The notes beneath the pieces were generated by a model. It was not told the DNA's origin and did no database searches. It was given only the letters and a program-made list of their open reading frames with translations. The position numbers and the translations under genes are program-made. Source: Abditibacterium sp. (lineage in GTDB: Bacteria; Armatimonadota; Abditibacteriia; Abditibacteriales; Abditibacteriaceae). Taken from it: a stretch of DNA of 64,000 bases. Below, in pieces: positions 16,869-24,757 of the stretch. Positions within the stretch are counted from its first letter, which is position 1, and each line of letters begins with the position of its first letter. The stretch spans positions 62,001-126,000 of the forward strand of contig JAUJNG010000016.1 of NCBI GenBank assembly GCA_030448265.1, written 5' to 3'.

Positions 16869-18429
16869 ATGACCGACACCAAGCCTCTCGAATTCGCGCC
16901 GTTTGCGCCGTTCAAGCCGGTGGCGCCCGATTTTTCGCCGCCCTTTCACGCCTACGATCTCGACGCCGCCTTTTACGACGAAATGTTCAACGCCAGGGGC
17001 CTGCCGCGCGATAGTTATTTACGGCTTCACCAGCGCCTGCGCCAGATCGACCCCGACGAACTCGAAGGCTTTCAAAAGGCCGCCAACCTCTCGTTTTTGA
17101 ATCAGGGCATCACCTTCACGGTTTACGGCAACGAGGGCGGAACCGAGCGCATTTTTCCCTACGATTTGCTGCCGCGCATCATCACCGGCACAGAATGGGA
17201 AACCATCGAAAAGGGCCTGATTCAGCGCATGACGGCGCTCAATCTGTTTCTCAAAGACCTCTACGGCGAGGCGCGCATCATCTCCGACCGCGCCATTCCG
17301 CGCGAACTGATTTACACCTGCAAACATTTTCGCCGCGAACTGCGCGGCGTGCGCCCGCCGCGCGACATCTGGGTTTCGATTGGCGGCACCGACCTCATCC
17401 GCCGTCCCGATGGCGTATTCACCGTTTTAGAAGACAATCTGCGCGTGCCGTCGGGCGTGAGCTATATGCTGACTTCGCGCCAGGTGATGAAACAGGTTCT
17501 GCCGAGTTTGTTCCGCGATTACAAGGTGCGGCCCGTTGACCACTACGGCCAGGTTTTGCTTTCGACGCTGCGCGCTCTGGCGCCGTCGCACCGGCCCGAA
17601 CCCACGATTGTCGTTTTAACGCCAGGCATCTTCAATTCGGCCGCACCGGCCCGAACCCACGATTGTCGTTTTAACGCCAGGCATCTTCAATTCGGCCTAT
17701 TTCGAACACACTTTTCTGGCGCGTCAGATGGGCATCGAACTGGTCGAAGGCCGCGATTTATTAGTTCACGACAACATCGTTTATATGCGAACCACGAGCG
17801 GTTTGCAGCGCGTCGATGTGATTTATCGCCGCGTGGACGACGATTTCATCGACCCGCTTTCCTTTCGCTCCGATTCCAGTCTGGGCGTGCCAGGACTTCT
17901 CAACGCCTATCGCGCCGGAAATGTCGGCTTGTGCAACGCGCTGGGAACCGGCGTGGCCGACGACAAAGCGATTTATGCCTATGTGCCGCAGATGATTCGC
18001 TATTATCTCGGTCAAGACCCGATTCTGCCCAACGTCGAGACCTTTTTGTGCGGCGACCCGCCGCAAATGCAGCACGTTTTGGAAAACATCGACCAATTCG
18101 TCATCAAAGCGGTGGGCGAAGCGGGAGGTTATGGAATGCTCATAGGCCCGCATTCGACCAAGGCCGAACAAGCCGATTTCGCCGCAAAAGTGAAGGCCGA
18201 CCCGCGCAACTACATCGCGCAGCCCACGCTGTCGCTGTCGCGCGCGCCGTGCTTTATGGAGGGGCAGGTCGAGCCGCGCTGCGTCGATTTGCGGCCTTTC
18301 GTGCTGTTTGGCGAGCGGCCTACCATTGTGCCTGGAGGTCTGACGCGCGTGGCGTTTAAAAAAGGCAGTTTGGTCGTGAATTCGTCGCAGGGAGGCGGCA
18401 GCAAAGATACCTGGGTTTTGGATGATTGA
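16869..18429 (+). pseudogene. Circularly permuted ATP-grasp type 2 protein, frameshifted by a 55-bp duplication
   Basis: The frame from 16869 encodes a good N-terminal half (DEMFNARGLPRDSYL, GITFTVYGNEGGTERIFPYD, WVSIGGTDLIRRPDG, FTVLEDNLRVPSGVSYML) until about 17642. There a 55-bp segment is tandemly repeated, which shifts the frame by one. The rest of the domain continues in the next frame ([20 protein letters not shown] ... [19 protein letters not shown] ... [12 protein letters not shown]) to 18429. Removing one 55-bp copy restores a single 501-residue protein of normal length. The family is an ATP-dependent amide-ligase type thought to build peptide-like metabolites. Either a true broken or switchable gene or an assembly error. 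Confidence 0.9.
17588..17697 (+). repeat. Perfect 55-bp tandem duplication inside the ATP-grasp gene
   Basis: GCACCGGCCCGAACCCACGA starts at 17588 and again at 17643, and the two 55-bp units are identical to the base. 55 is not divisible by three, so the second copy shifts the frame. Perfect identity suggests a very recent event or a mis-joined assembly. Confidence 0.95.
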
Positions 18430-18539
18430 AAGCGAAATAAATTCGCAGCCAACGAAAATGTCGGCCTTCGCCGACAGCACCGCAGTTTCTTTGTCGGCGA
18501 AGGCCGACATTTTCGTTGGCTGCGAATTTATTTCGCTTC
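18430..18539. repeat. Long intergenic inverted repeat, family B copy 2
   Basis: AAGCGAAATAAATTCGCAGC (18430) pairs with its reverse complement ending 18539; it starts on the base after the ATP-grasp stop and ends 7 bp before the next ATG. The inner GCAGCCAACGAA and TCGGCCTTCGCCGA modules are shared with 2014-2120. Confidence 0.92.
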
Positions 18540-18546
18540 TAAAACT

Positions 18547-19491
18547 ATGTTTTCTCTGCCATTTTTCGAAAAATTAGAGTCGGCCCAAACCGTTTTGCTG
18601 GCTGGCGCGGGCGGCGGTTTCGATTTTTTCTGCGCCCTGCCGCTCTACGAAATGCTGCGGCGCGCGGGGAAAACGACTTATCTCGCCAATTTGTCGTTTT
18701 CCGACATCGACGGCGCGCGGGGGCGAATGCTGACGCCCTCCCTCCTGGAAGTGACGGCGGACACGTTGGGAAACGAGCGTTATTTTCCCGAACTGCATTT
18801 TTGTCGCTGGATGCGCGGGCGCGGCGAGGAAACTTCGGTTTACGCTTTTGAAGCGACGGGAGTGGCGCCAATGCAGGAAAGCTACGGTGTTTTGATCGAG
18901 CGTTTGAAGCCCGACGCCATTGTTCTGGTGGACGGCGGGACGGACAGCTTGATGCGCGGCGACGAATCGGGCGTGGGCACGCCGGTGGAAGATGTCGCTT
19001 CGATTCTGGCAGTCTCGGCGCAAAGCGTGCCGACCAAAATGCTGGCTTGCGTTGGTTTTGGAGTCGATGCGTTTCACGGCGTGTGTCACGCGCATTATCT
19101 CGAAGCGGTGTCCGAACTCATCGAGAAAGGCGCCTATCTGGGCTGCTGGAGTCTGATGCGTGAGATGCCGGAGGTCGAGTTTTATCGTCAGGCCGCCGAG
19201 TTCGTGTTTCGCAAAATGCCCCATCATCCCAGCATCGTTTCCACGTCGATTCTCTCGGCGCTGGAAGGGCATTTTGGGGATTATCACGCGACGAGTCGCA
19301 CGCAAGGCTCGCAGCTTTTCGTGAATCCCCTGATGGCACTGGTGTGGTGTTTTGAACTCGATGCAGTGGCCCAGCGCATTTTGTATCCGCCCGAAATCTG
19401 GCAGACCCAGAGCGCCCACGACGTTCGCGTCGTCATCGAACGCTTCCGCTACGATATTCCCAAAAAACCTTACGCCGATCTGCCCATGTAA
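18547..19491 (+). CDS. DUF1152 family protein
   Basis: 314 residues. The glycine-rich LLAGAGGGFDFFCALPLYEML near the N-terminus, IVLVDGGTDSLMRGDE near residue 130 and CVGFGVDAFHGVCHAHYLEA near residue 170 are the signature segments I associate with DUF1152, a Rossmann-like domain of unknown function. It lies between the ATP-grasp and alpha-E genes of a peptide-ligase-type cluster, 19 bp from the latter, so a role in the same pathway is plausible. No substrate can be assigned. TTG/GTG alternatives are not needed because ATG 18547 fits the conserved start. Confidence 0.75.
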   Translation: MFSLPFFEKLESAQTVLLAGAGGGFDFFCALPLYEMLRRAGKTTYLANLSFSDIDGARGRMLTPSLLEVTADTLGNERYFPELHFCRWMRGRGEETSVYAFEATGVAPMQESYGVLIERLKPDAIVLVDGGTDSLMRGDESGVGTPVEDVASILAVSAQSVPTKMLACVGFGVDAFHGVCHAHYLEAVSELIEKGAYLGCWSLMREMPEVEFYRQAAEFVFRKMPHHPSIVSTSILSALEGHFGDYHATSRTQGSQLFVNPLMALVWCFELDAVAQRILYPPEIWQTQSAHDVRVVIERFRYDIPKKPYADLPM

Positions 19492-19509
19492 GGCGATTTT
19501 CTCTCCATT

Positions 19510-20469
19510 ATGCTCTCACGAGTCGCCGATTCGCTCTACTGGATGAGCCGCTATCTCGAACGCGCCGAACACACGGCGCGCCTCGTTGATGTCAACCTCG
19601 ATTTGCTGCTCGACAAAGGCCCCGTTTCGAGCGCGGAGCATCAGCGCCTGCTGCTGCAAAGCCTCGATATTCGTCTGGGCGAAGACGCGCCGCCGCTTGA
19701 AGACGCTTATGGCATCGCGCGACTGCTGACTTTCGATACGTCGAACTCGAATTCGATTATTTCGTGCATCGAAACCGCGCGCGAAAACGCGCGCCAGGTG
19801 CGCGAGGAGATTTCGAGCGAGATGTATGAACAGCTCAACCGGCTCTATCTCAAGGCGCGCTCGCCCGATGTGCGCGAAGAATGGATGGCACAGCCGTCGC
19901 AGTTTTTCGATGATGTCAAAGAAGGAGCGCATCTGTTTCAGGGCGTCACCGACGACACCATTTCGCACGGGCAGGCGTGGCAGTTCATTCGCGTCGGGCG
20001 CGCCCTGGAGCGCGCCGCCGCGACGGTGCGGCTGCTTCAGGCGCACTGCCCGAATTTAGGCGTCGAGGACGCGACGCGCGCCAGTTATCTGGAGTGGGTG
20101 GGACTGCTCAAAAGCTGCACCTGTTTCGAGGCGTATTGCAAGCAATACACAGCGGATATGCAGCCGCGCCGCATCATCGAATTTCTGCTTTTGGACGACG
20201 AAATGCCGCGCAGCGTGCGCTTTTGCACCGACATCATTGAAGACGCGCTCGAAGCCATCGGCGAAGACACCGGACGCCGCGCCAAAGACACACGGCTGCT
20301 TCGCGTCGCCGGAAAACTGCGCGCGCGGCTGGATTATGTCGGCGTGGACGATATTCTAAACGACGGTTTGCCGGCGTTTCTGGATGATGTCGCGGTTTTG
20401 AGCGCGCAGATTCACGGCGCGCTGTTTTCGACTTATATTCGCTATACGGTGGAAAGTAACGCCAACTGA
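19510..20469 (+). CDS. Alpha-E domain protein
   Basis: 319 residues beginning LSRVADSLYWMSRYLERAEH, the hallmark start of the all-helical alpha-E domain, with the Glu-rich helices continuing throughout (EYLEWVGLLKSC, PRRIIEFLLLDDEMPRSVRF). Alpha-E proteins are almost always encoded next to circularly permuted ATP-grasp proteins and transglutaminases and are thought to work with them in peptide or amide ligation. This gene keeps that company. The start follows the DUF1152 stop by 18 bp, indicating an operon. Confidence 0.93.
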   Translation: MLSRVADSLYWMSRYLERAEHTARLVDVNLDLLLDKGPVSSAEHQRLLLQSLDIRLGEDAPPLEDAYGIARLLTFDTSNSNSIISCIETARENARQVREEISSEMYEQLNRLYLKARSPDVREEWMAQPSQFFDDVKEGAHLFQGVTDDTISHGQAWQFIRVGRALERAAATVRLLQAHCPNLGVEDATRASYLEWVGLLKSCTCFEAYCKQYTADMQPRRIIEFLLLDDEMPRSVRFCTDIIEDALEAIGEDTGRRAKDTRLLRVAGKLRARLDYVGVDDILNDGLPAFLDDVAVLSAQIHGALFSTYIRYTVESNAN

Positions 20470-20478
20470 TTAAGGAAT

Positions 20479-20596
20479 GGTTCACACAAAGAAACAAAGT
20501 TCACACAAAGGAACACAAAGGTTTCCCTTTAACATCTTTGTGTTTCTTTGTGTGAACTTTGTTTCTTTGTGTGAACTTTGTTTCTTTGTGTGAACC
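20479..20596. repeat. Long intergenic inverted repeat, family F copy 2
   Basis: GGTTCACACAAAGAAACAAA (20479) pairs with TTTGTTTCTTTGTGTGAACC ending 20596. The right arm contains an extra tandem copy of a 20-bp TTTCTTTGTGTGAACTTTG unit, so one arm has grown by slippage. It splits the alpha-E gene from the transglutaminase gene. Confidence 0.9.
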
Positions 20597-20610
20597 CTCG
20601 TGAGAAGCCC

Positions 20611-21582
20611 ATGTTCTATTCCATTCGCCATTCCACTCGATTCCGCTACTCCGATTCCGTGCGCCAGAGCGTGATGGAAGTGATGATGCACCCGCGCTCC
20701 GAAGGCGGGCAGTCGGTGCGCCAGTTTGAAGTCACCACCGAGCCGCGCGCGCGCATTTTCGCGCGCCGCGATTTTCTGGGCAACATCGTCCACCATTTCG
20801 ACATCCCCAGCGCCCACGACGCGCTCTCGGTTGTCGCCGAAGGCTTGGTGGAAGTCTCGGCGCCGCGCCTTTTGCCGCTTTCGGGCCACGTCAAGGATTG
20901 GGACGCGCTCGACGACACCGTGCGCGCCGGCGACTACTGGGATTTTCTGCATCCCTCGCATTTTTCGCGTCCTACGCCCGCTTTGAAGAAATTCGCGGCG
21001 GAAATCGAGTGGGAACGGCGCGACGACCCGATTTCGCTGGTGCAGCATCTCAACAAGACGATTTACGAAAGTTTCGCCTACGTCGCGCAGTTCACGCGCG
21101 CCGATTCGCCCATTGACGACGCGCTCGAAGCGCGTCAGGGCGTGTGCCAGGACATGACGCACATCATGATCGCCCTCCTGCGCGAAGTTCAAATTCCGGC
21201 GCGCTACGTTTCGGGCTATTTGCATCACCGCTCCGATACCTCGGACAGAAGCATCGCCGACGCGACGCACGCCTGGTGTGAGGCGCTGTTGCCTGGTTAT
21301 TCGTGGGTGGGCCTCGATCCGACCAACAATCTGCTGGCGACCGAGCGCCACATTCGCACCGCCGTCGGCAGGGATTACGCCGACGTTCCGCCCACGCGCG
21401 GCAACTACATCAAAACGCGCGGCAAAGGCTCCAGTGAAATGAAAGTCGCGGTTCACGTTTCGCCCGCCGATGTGCCGCGCCCCGAAGAAATCGAGCCAGT
21501 GGGCAGCGCCGCCTGGATTTCTCTCCCCGATTCCGCCCTCAACATGAGCGACGACTGGGAAGAAATGGCGCAGCAACAGTAG
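20611..21582 (+). CDS. Transglutaminase-like cysteine protease family protein
   Basis: 323 residues from MFYSIRHSTRFRYSDSV at 20611; an earlier in-frame ATG at 20578 lies in the repeat. It has the N-terminal beta region typical of bacterial transglutaminase proteins and the papain-like triad Cys179 (RQGVCQDMTH), His220 (ATHAWCE) and Asp236 (GLDPTNN). Such proteins accompany alpha-E and permuted ATP-grasp genes and may hydrolyse or transfer the peptide or amide made by them. No signal peptide, so cytoplasmic. The TAG stop overlaps the next inverted repeat. Confidence 0.92.
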   Translation: MFYSIRHSTRFRYSDSVRQSVMEVMMHPRSEGGQSVRQFEVTTEPRARIFARRDFLGNIVHHFDIPSAHDALSVVAEGLVEVSAPRLLPLSGHVKDWDALDDTVRAGDYWDFLHPSHFSRPTPALKKFAAEIEWERRDDPISLVQHLNKTIYESFAYVAQFTRADSPIDDALEARQGVCQDMTHIMIALLREVQIPARYVSGYLHHRSDTSDRSIADATHAWCEALLPGYSWVGLDPTNNLLATERHIRTAVGRDYADVPPTRGNYIKTRGKGSSEMKVAVHVSPADVPRPEEIEPVGSAAWISLPDSALNMSDDWEEMAQQQ

Positions 21583-21690
21583 CGGAGGAGCAGAGGAGCG
21601 AAGGAGCAGAGGAGAAGGGAAGTGAGAGCGAAAAAGACACCGTTTTCGCTCAGACAGCCCCTTCTCCTCCGCTCCTCTGCTCCTCCGCTG
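21581..21690. repeat. Long intergenic inverted repeat, family G copy 1
   Basis: AGCGGAGGAGCAGAGGAGCG (21581) pairs with a CTCCTCTGCTCCTCCGCT arm ending near 21690, purine-rich on one arm. It overlaps the stop of the transglutaminase gene. The same type is at 61954-62065. Confidence 0.85.
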
Positions 21691-21725
21691 GAATTGGCCC
21701 GCGATTGGCAAACGCTCACCGCGCC

Positions 21726-22805
21726 ATGTCCAAGTCCCTCAAAGTCGCCAAAAAAGGTGCGTCTTCGCTTTCCAAAATTGCTCTCTATCTCGGCGCGACG
21801 ATGATGCTGTTGCGTCTGCTGCGCTCGCGCCACGCGATGGATTTTCGCGGGCGCGTCGTTGCCATCACCGGCGGCTCGCGCGGTCTGGGCCTCAATCTGG
21901 CGCGCCAACTGGCGGGCGAAGGCGCCAAACTGGGCCTCATTTCGCGCGACGAATCCGAATTGGCGCGCGCTAAGGAAATTCTCGAAGCGCTGGGCGCGCC
22001 GGTTTTCACTGTCGCGTGCGATTTGCGAAATCAAAATGAGGCGGAAGAAGCGGTTAATCAGGTCGCGGCTCATTTTGGGGCGCTCGATGTATTGATTAAC
22101 AACGCGGGCATTATTTCGGTCGGGCCGCTCGAACACATGAATCAGGGCGATTTCGACGACGCCATGAAACTGCATCTCTGGGCGCCGCTCTGGTGCAGCC
22201 GCGCCGCGATTCCCCATCTCAAACGGGCGGGCGGCGGGCGCATCGTTAATATTGCCTCGTTTGGCGGGCAGGTCGCCATGCCGCACATGGCGCCTTATGC
22301 GGCCTCGAAATTCGCCCTCGTCGGCTTGTCGGACGCGCTGCGCCACGAGCTTCGCAAAGACGACATTCTGGTGACGACGGTGTGTCCTGGCATCATGCGA
22401 ACCGGTTCGCATGTCATGGCAACATTTAAAGGTCATCAACAGGCCGAATATCGGATTTTTAAACTCATGGCGGCTTTGGGCGGTTACGACGCGCCCGCCG
22501 CCGCGAAACTCATTCTCGATGCCGCTAAATACGGCGACGGGCATCTCACTTTTCCGCTTCCGGTGCAGTGGATGACGTGGGCCTATCAACTCTTTCCCAA
22601 CACGGCGGGCCTAATTTTGGGTTTGGCAACGCGCTTCATGCCTGGGCCAACCGACGATGCCGAGGGCGACGCGCTGTTGTCGGGGCACGATTTGGAAGCC
22701 GAAATGCCGCCTTCGATGCTCACCAGGCGCGCGGACAGAGCGGTCGTGCCCAACAACGAAATGAATGGGCACCCTATGGAAAAAGCGGATCGCAAGGGCG
22801 AGTAA
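21726..22805 (+). CDS. Short-chain dehydrogenase with N-terminal hydrophobic segment
   Basis: 359 residues from ATG 21726. After about 40 residues including a hydrophobic stretch (IALYLGATMMLLRLL) comes a full SDR domain: GGSRGLGLNLA, NNAGIISVGP, Ser in NIASFGG and YAASK. The C-terminal extension (LPVQWMTWAYQLFPNTAGLILGLATRF) is amphipathic or membrane-associated. It is probably a membrane-bound SDR acting on a lipid-like substrate. It follows the ATP-grasp/alpha-E/transglutaminase genes on the same strand but after a hairpin, so membership of that pathway is uncertain. Confidence 0.85.
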   Translation: MSKSLKVAKKGASSLSKIALYLGATMMLLRLLRSRHAMDFRGRVVAITGGSRGLGLNLARQLAGEGAKLGLISRDESELARAKEILEALGAPVFTVACDLRNQNEAEEAVNQVAAHFGALDVLINNAGIISVGPLEHMNQGDFDDAMKLHLWAPLWCSRAAIPHLKRAGGGRIVNIASFGGQVAMPHMAPYAASKFALVGLSDALRHELRKDDILVTTVCPGIMRTGSHVMATFKGHQQAEYRIFKLMAALGGYDAPAAAKLILDAAKYGDGHLTFPLPVQWMTWAYQLFPNTAGLILGLATRFMPGPTDDAEGDALLSGHDLEAEMPPSMLTRRADRAVVPNNEMNGHPMEKADRKGE

Positions 22806-22833
22806 AACCTCAGCGAAAACGCCAACCTGACTT

Positions 22834-23310
22834 TTATTCTTCCCCGTTTTGCGAGAGCGTCATCTGGAGTAAAGAGGGCGAGACGCGAAAAGAAAACTCA
22901 TTCATCAGGCGTTCCACGTCGGGTTTTACCGTCGGCAGCAGTCCATGAGTTTTGGCTAATGTTAGAAGCCCAAAAGTTCCCAATACATCAAAGCCCAAAC
23001 TTCGCGCGTGACGGCGCCCCAGCTTTTCATCCATTAAAACCAGCGAAGCCGCGATTTCCAAAGCCAGACTCAGCCCTTCGCTTTCGCCAGCATCCAGACG
23101 GGCAACCGTGACGGAAAATGGCATCGGTTGTGAACACGCGCGAACTTCTATCCAAGAGGGCAGATTGGGAATCGCCGGTTTGATTTCGACCTGCACCCTG
23201 GGTGGAATCACAATGGACTCGAACAACTCGCGCAACAACAAGAGGCGATCAATCTGCTTCAGTGCTATGAGCGGGCTTGAGTCGCTCACGATGACGCGGT
23301 TTGGTGGCAA
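22834..23310 (-). CDS. DUF3368 (PIN-like) toxin
   Basis: 158 residues. IVSDSSPLIALKQIDRL at the N-terminus, VIPPRVQVEI, LDAGESEGLSLALE and LVLMDEKLGRRHARSLG are the conserved acidic PIN-type motifs of DUF3368. These proteins are putative ribonuclease toxins paired with UPF0175 antitoxins. The upstream gene is exactly such an antitoxin, and the two reading frames overlap by 62 nt, indicating translational coupling. Confidence 0.85.
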   Translation of the reverse strand: MPPNRVIVSDSSPLIALKQIDRLLLLRELFESIVIPPRVQVEIKPAIPNLPSWIEVRACSQPMPFSVTVARLDAGESEGLSLALEIAASLVLMDEKLGRRHARSLGFDVLGTFGLLTLAKTHGLLPTVKPDVERLMNEFSFRVSPSLLQMTLSQNGEE

Positions 23311-23563
23311 ACGATTCCACCACCTTCATTTCAGCCTCGAACTCTTCGGGCGTCATGTCGAAATAGGGAATGCCCAGCTCGCCCGAATAGCGAATGAATT
23401 CCACCTTGCTCATGCCGAGCCACTGCGCTGCTTTGCCGCTTGAAACCGCGCCGCGCCGGTAAAGTTCCAGCACGATCAATTCCTGAGCATTTTTCTCCGC
23501 CGCTTCGCCATTTTGCGGCAGCAGGGCGGCGATTTCATCGTTCAAAACCAAAGTGACGCTCAT
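23249..23563 (-). CDS. UPF0175 family antitoxin
   Basis: 104 residues from MSVTLVLNDEI at 23563, preceded by GGAGG at a good distance. The core helix-turn-helix region, VLELYRRGAVSSGKAAQWLGMSKVEF (about residues 38-63), is typical of UPF0175 antitoxins; the tail is acidic then basic. It should bind both its own promoter and the DUF3368 toxin. An upstream in-frame ATG at 23587 is disfavoured because the ribosome site lies between the two. Confidence 0.85.
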   Translation of the reverse strand: MSVTLVLNDEIAALLPQNGEAAEKNAQELIVLELYRRGAVSSGKAAQWLGMSKVEFIRYSGELGIPYFDMTPEEFEAEMKVVESFATKPRHRERLKPAHSTEAD

Positions 23564-23636
23564 AATTTGGCCTCCTGGGAAGAGCATAAAACAAAACGAC
23601 GGCCCGCGAAGGCCGCCGTTTCTGCTTCCAGACGTT

Positions 23637-24665
23637 CTATGCTTCCTTCAAAAACTGCGTCGCGCTTTCGGGCGAAACCGGATTGATGTAGAATCCCGTG
23701 CCCCATTCGAAGCCCGCGACCTGCGTGAGACGCGGCAAAATGTCGATATGCCAGCAGTAATCCTGCGCGATGGTCGTCCAGTTGGTGGGATCGTCGGCGC
23801 GCGGCGCGGTGATGGGCGAAGTCTGCATGATCATGTTGTAAGCCGGATGGCCCAGCGCGCGCTTGATGCGGCCCAGGGTGCGCGGCAAAACATCGGAGAG
23901 AGCGGCGATTTCTTCGGCACCCATCTGGGTAAAATCGTTTTGCTGCCGCTTGGGATAGATTTGCATCTCGAAGGGAAAACGCGACGCGTAAGGGCACAAA
24001 ACCACGAAATGCGCGTTGTCTTCGACGATTCTCTGGCCCGATTGGAGTTCCTGGCGCACCAGATCGCCGAAAATGGAGCGGCGTTTGGCTTTGAAATGCT
24101 CGCGGGCGACTTCTAATTGGTCGCGCACCTGTTTGGGCACGACCGGCAGCGCGATGATTTGCGAGTGCGGATGGTTAATCGAAGCGCCCGCCGCCGTGCC
24201 ATAGTTGCGAAAAGTGAGGATGTAGCGAAAACGCGGGTCTTCGCGCAACGCCTGGTTGCGCGCGATGTAGGCGGCCAGGATTTCGCTCATTTCATCGGGC
24301 GTGGCGTCGGCGATGTCCCAGTGGGCTTCGGGATGCTCGATGACGACTTCGTGAGCGCCCACCGCGTTCATCAAATCGAACATTCCCGCCGCCTGCGAAT
24401 CGAGTTCGCCGCTTGGCGAAAGAGCCGGAAACTTGTTGGGCACCACGCGCACGCGCCAGCCGGTCGTGTCGGCGGGCGCTTTGGGGTCGCGGCCCATCTG
24501 CCACAGTTCGGGCGGAGTTTTGTCCTCGTTTCCTGGCGCGAACGGCGAAAAACCGTTGGGCGAAGGGAGCGGTTCGGGAGCGAAGTCGGAAGGGCGGCGG
24601 CCACGTTCGGTGGCGATGATGACCCACCGGTCGATGATGGGGTCTTTGCGTAACTGATGGGAAAT
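23637..24665 (-). CDS. galT: Galactose-1-phosphate uridylyltransferase, apparent ATT start
   Basis: 342 residues if initiated at ATT 24665 (then SHQLRKDPIIDRWVIIATE). This N-terminal segment is conserved in GalT, yet no ATG, GTG or TTG exists between it and the in-frame TGA at 24672-24674; the first ATG, at 24497, would delete it. The catalytic HPHSQ sits in ASINHPHSQIIAL, and a CWHIDILPRL segment follows near the C-terminus. It exchanges UMP between UDP-glucose and galactose-1-phosphate in the Leloir pathway. A long inverted repeat begins 3 bp upstream of the ATT, so the original start region may have been replaced by the repeat. Confidence 0.88.
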   Translation of the reverse strand: MSHQLRKDPIIDRWVIIATERGRRPSDFAPEPLPSPNGFSPFAPGNEDKTPPELWQMGRDPKAPADTTGWRVRVVPNKFPALSPSGELDSQAAGMFDLMNAVGAHEVVIEHPEAHWDIADATPDEMSEILAAYIARNQALREDPRFRYILTFRNYGTAAGASINHPHSQIIALPVVPKQVRDQLEVAREHFKAKRRSIFGDLVRQELQSGQRIVEDNAHFVVLCPYASRFPFEMQIYPKRQQNDFTQMGAEEIAALSDVLPRTLGRIKRALGHPAYNMIMQTSPITAPRADDPTNWTTIAQDYCWHIDILPRLTQVAGFEWGTGFYINPVSPESATQFLKEA

Positions 24666-24667
24666 TC

Positions 24668-24757
24668 GTTCTCACAAGAAGGTTCGCACCAAGGGCAAAA
24701 ATACTTTTTTGAATTTTCTTGGTGCCTTTGGTGCGAACTTTGTATCTTTGTGAGAAC
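24668..24757. repeat. Long intergenic inverted repeat, family F-like copy 3
   Basis: GTTCTCACAAGAAGGTTCGC (24668) pairs with a GCGAACTTTGTATCTTTGTG arm ending 24757. It is squeezed between the stop of the PBP gene (24758) and the putative ATT start of galT (24665), with no spare bases on either side. Confidence 0.88.
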
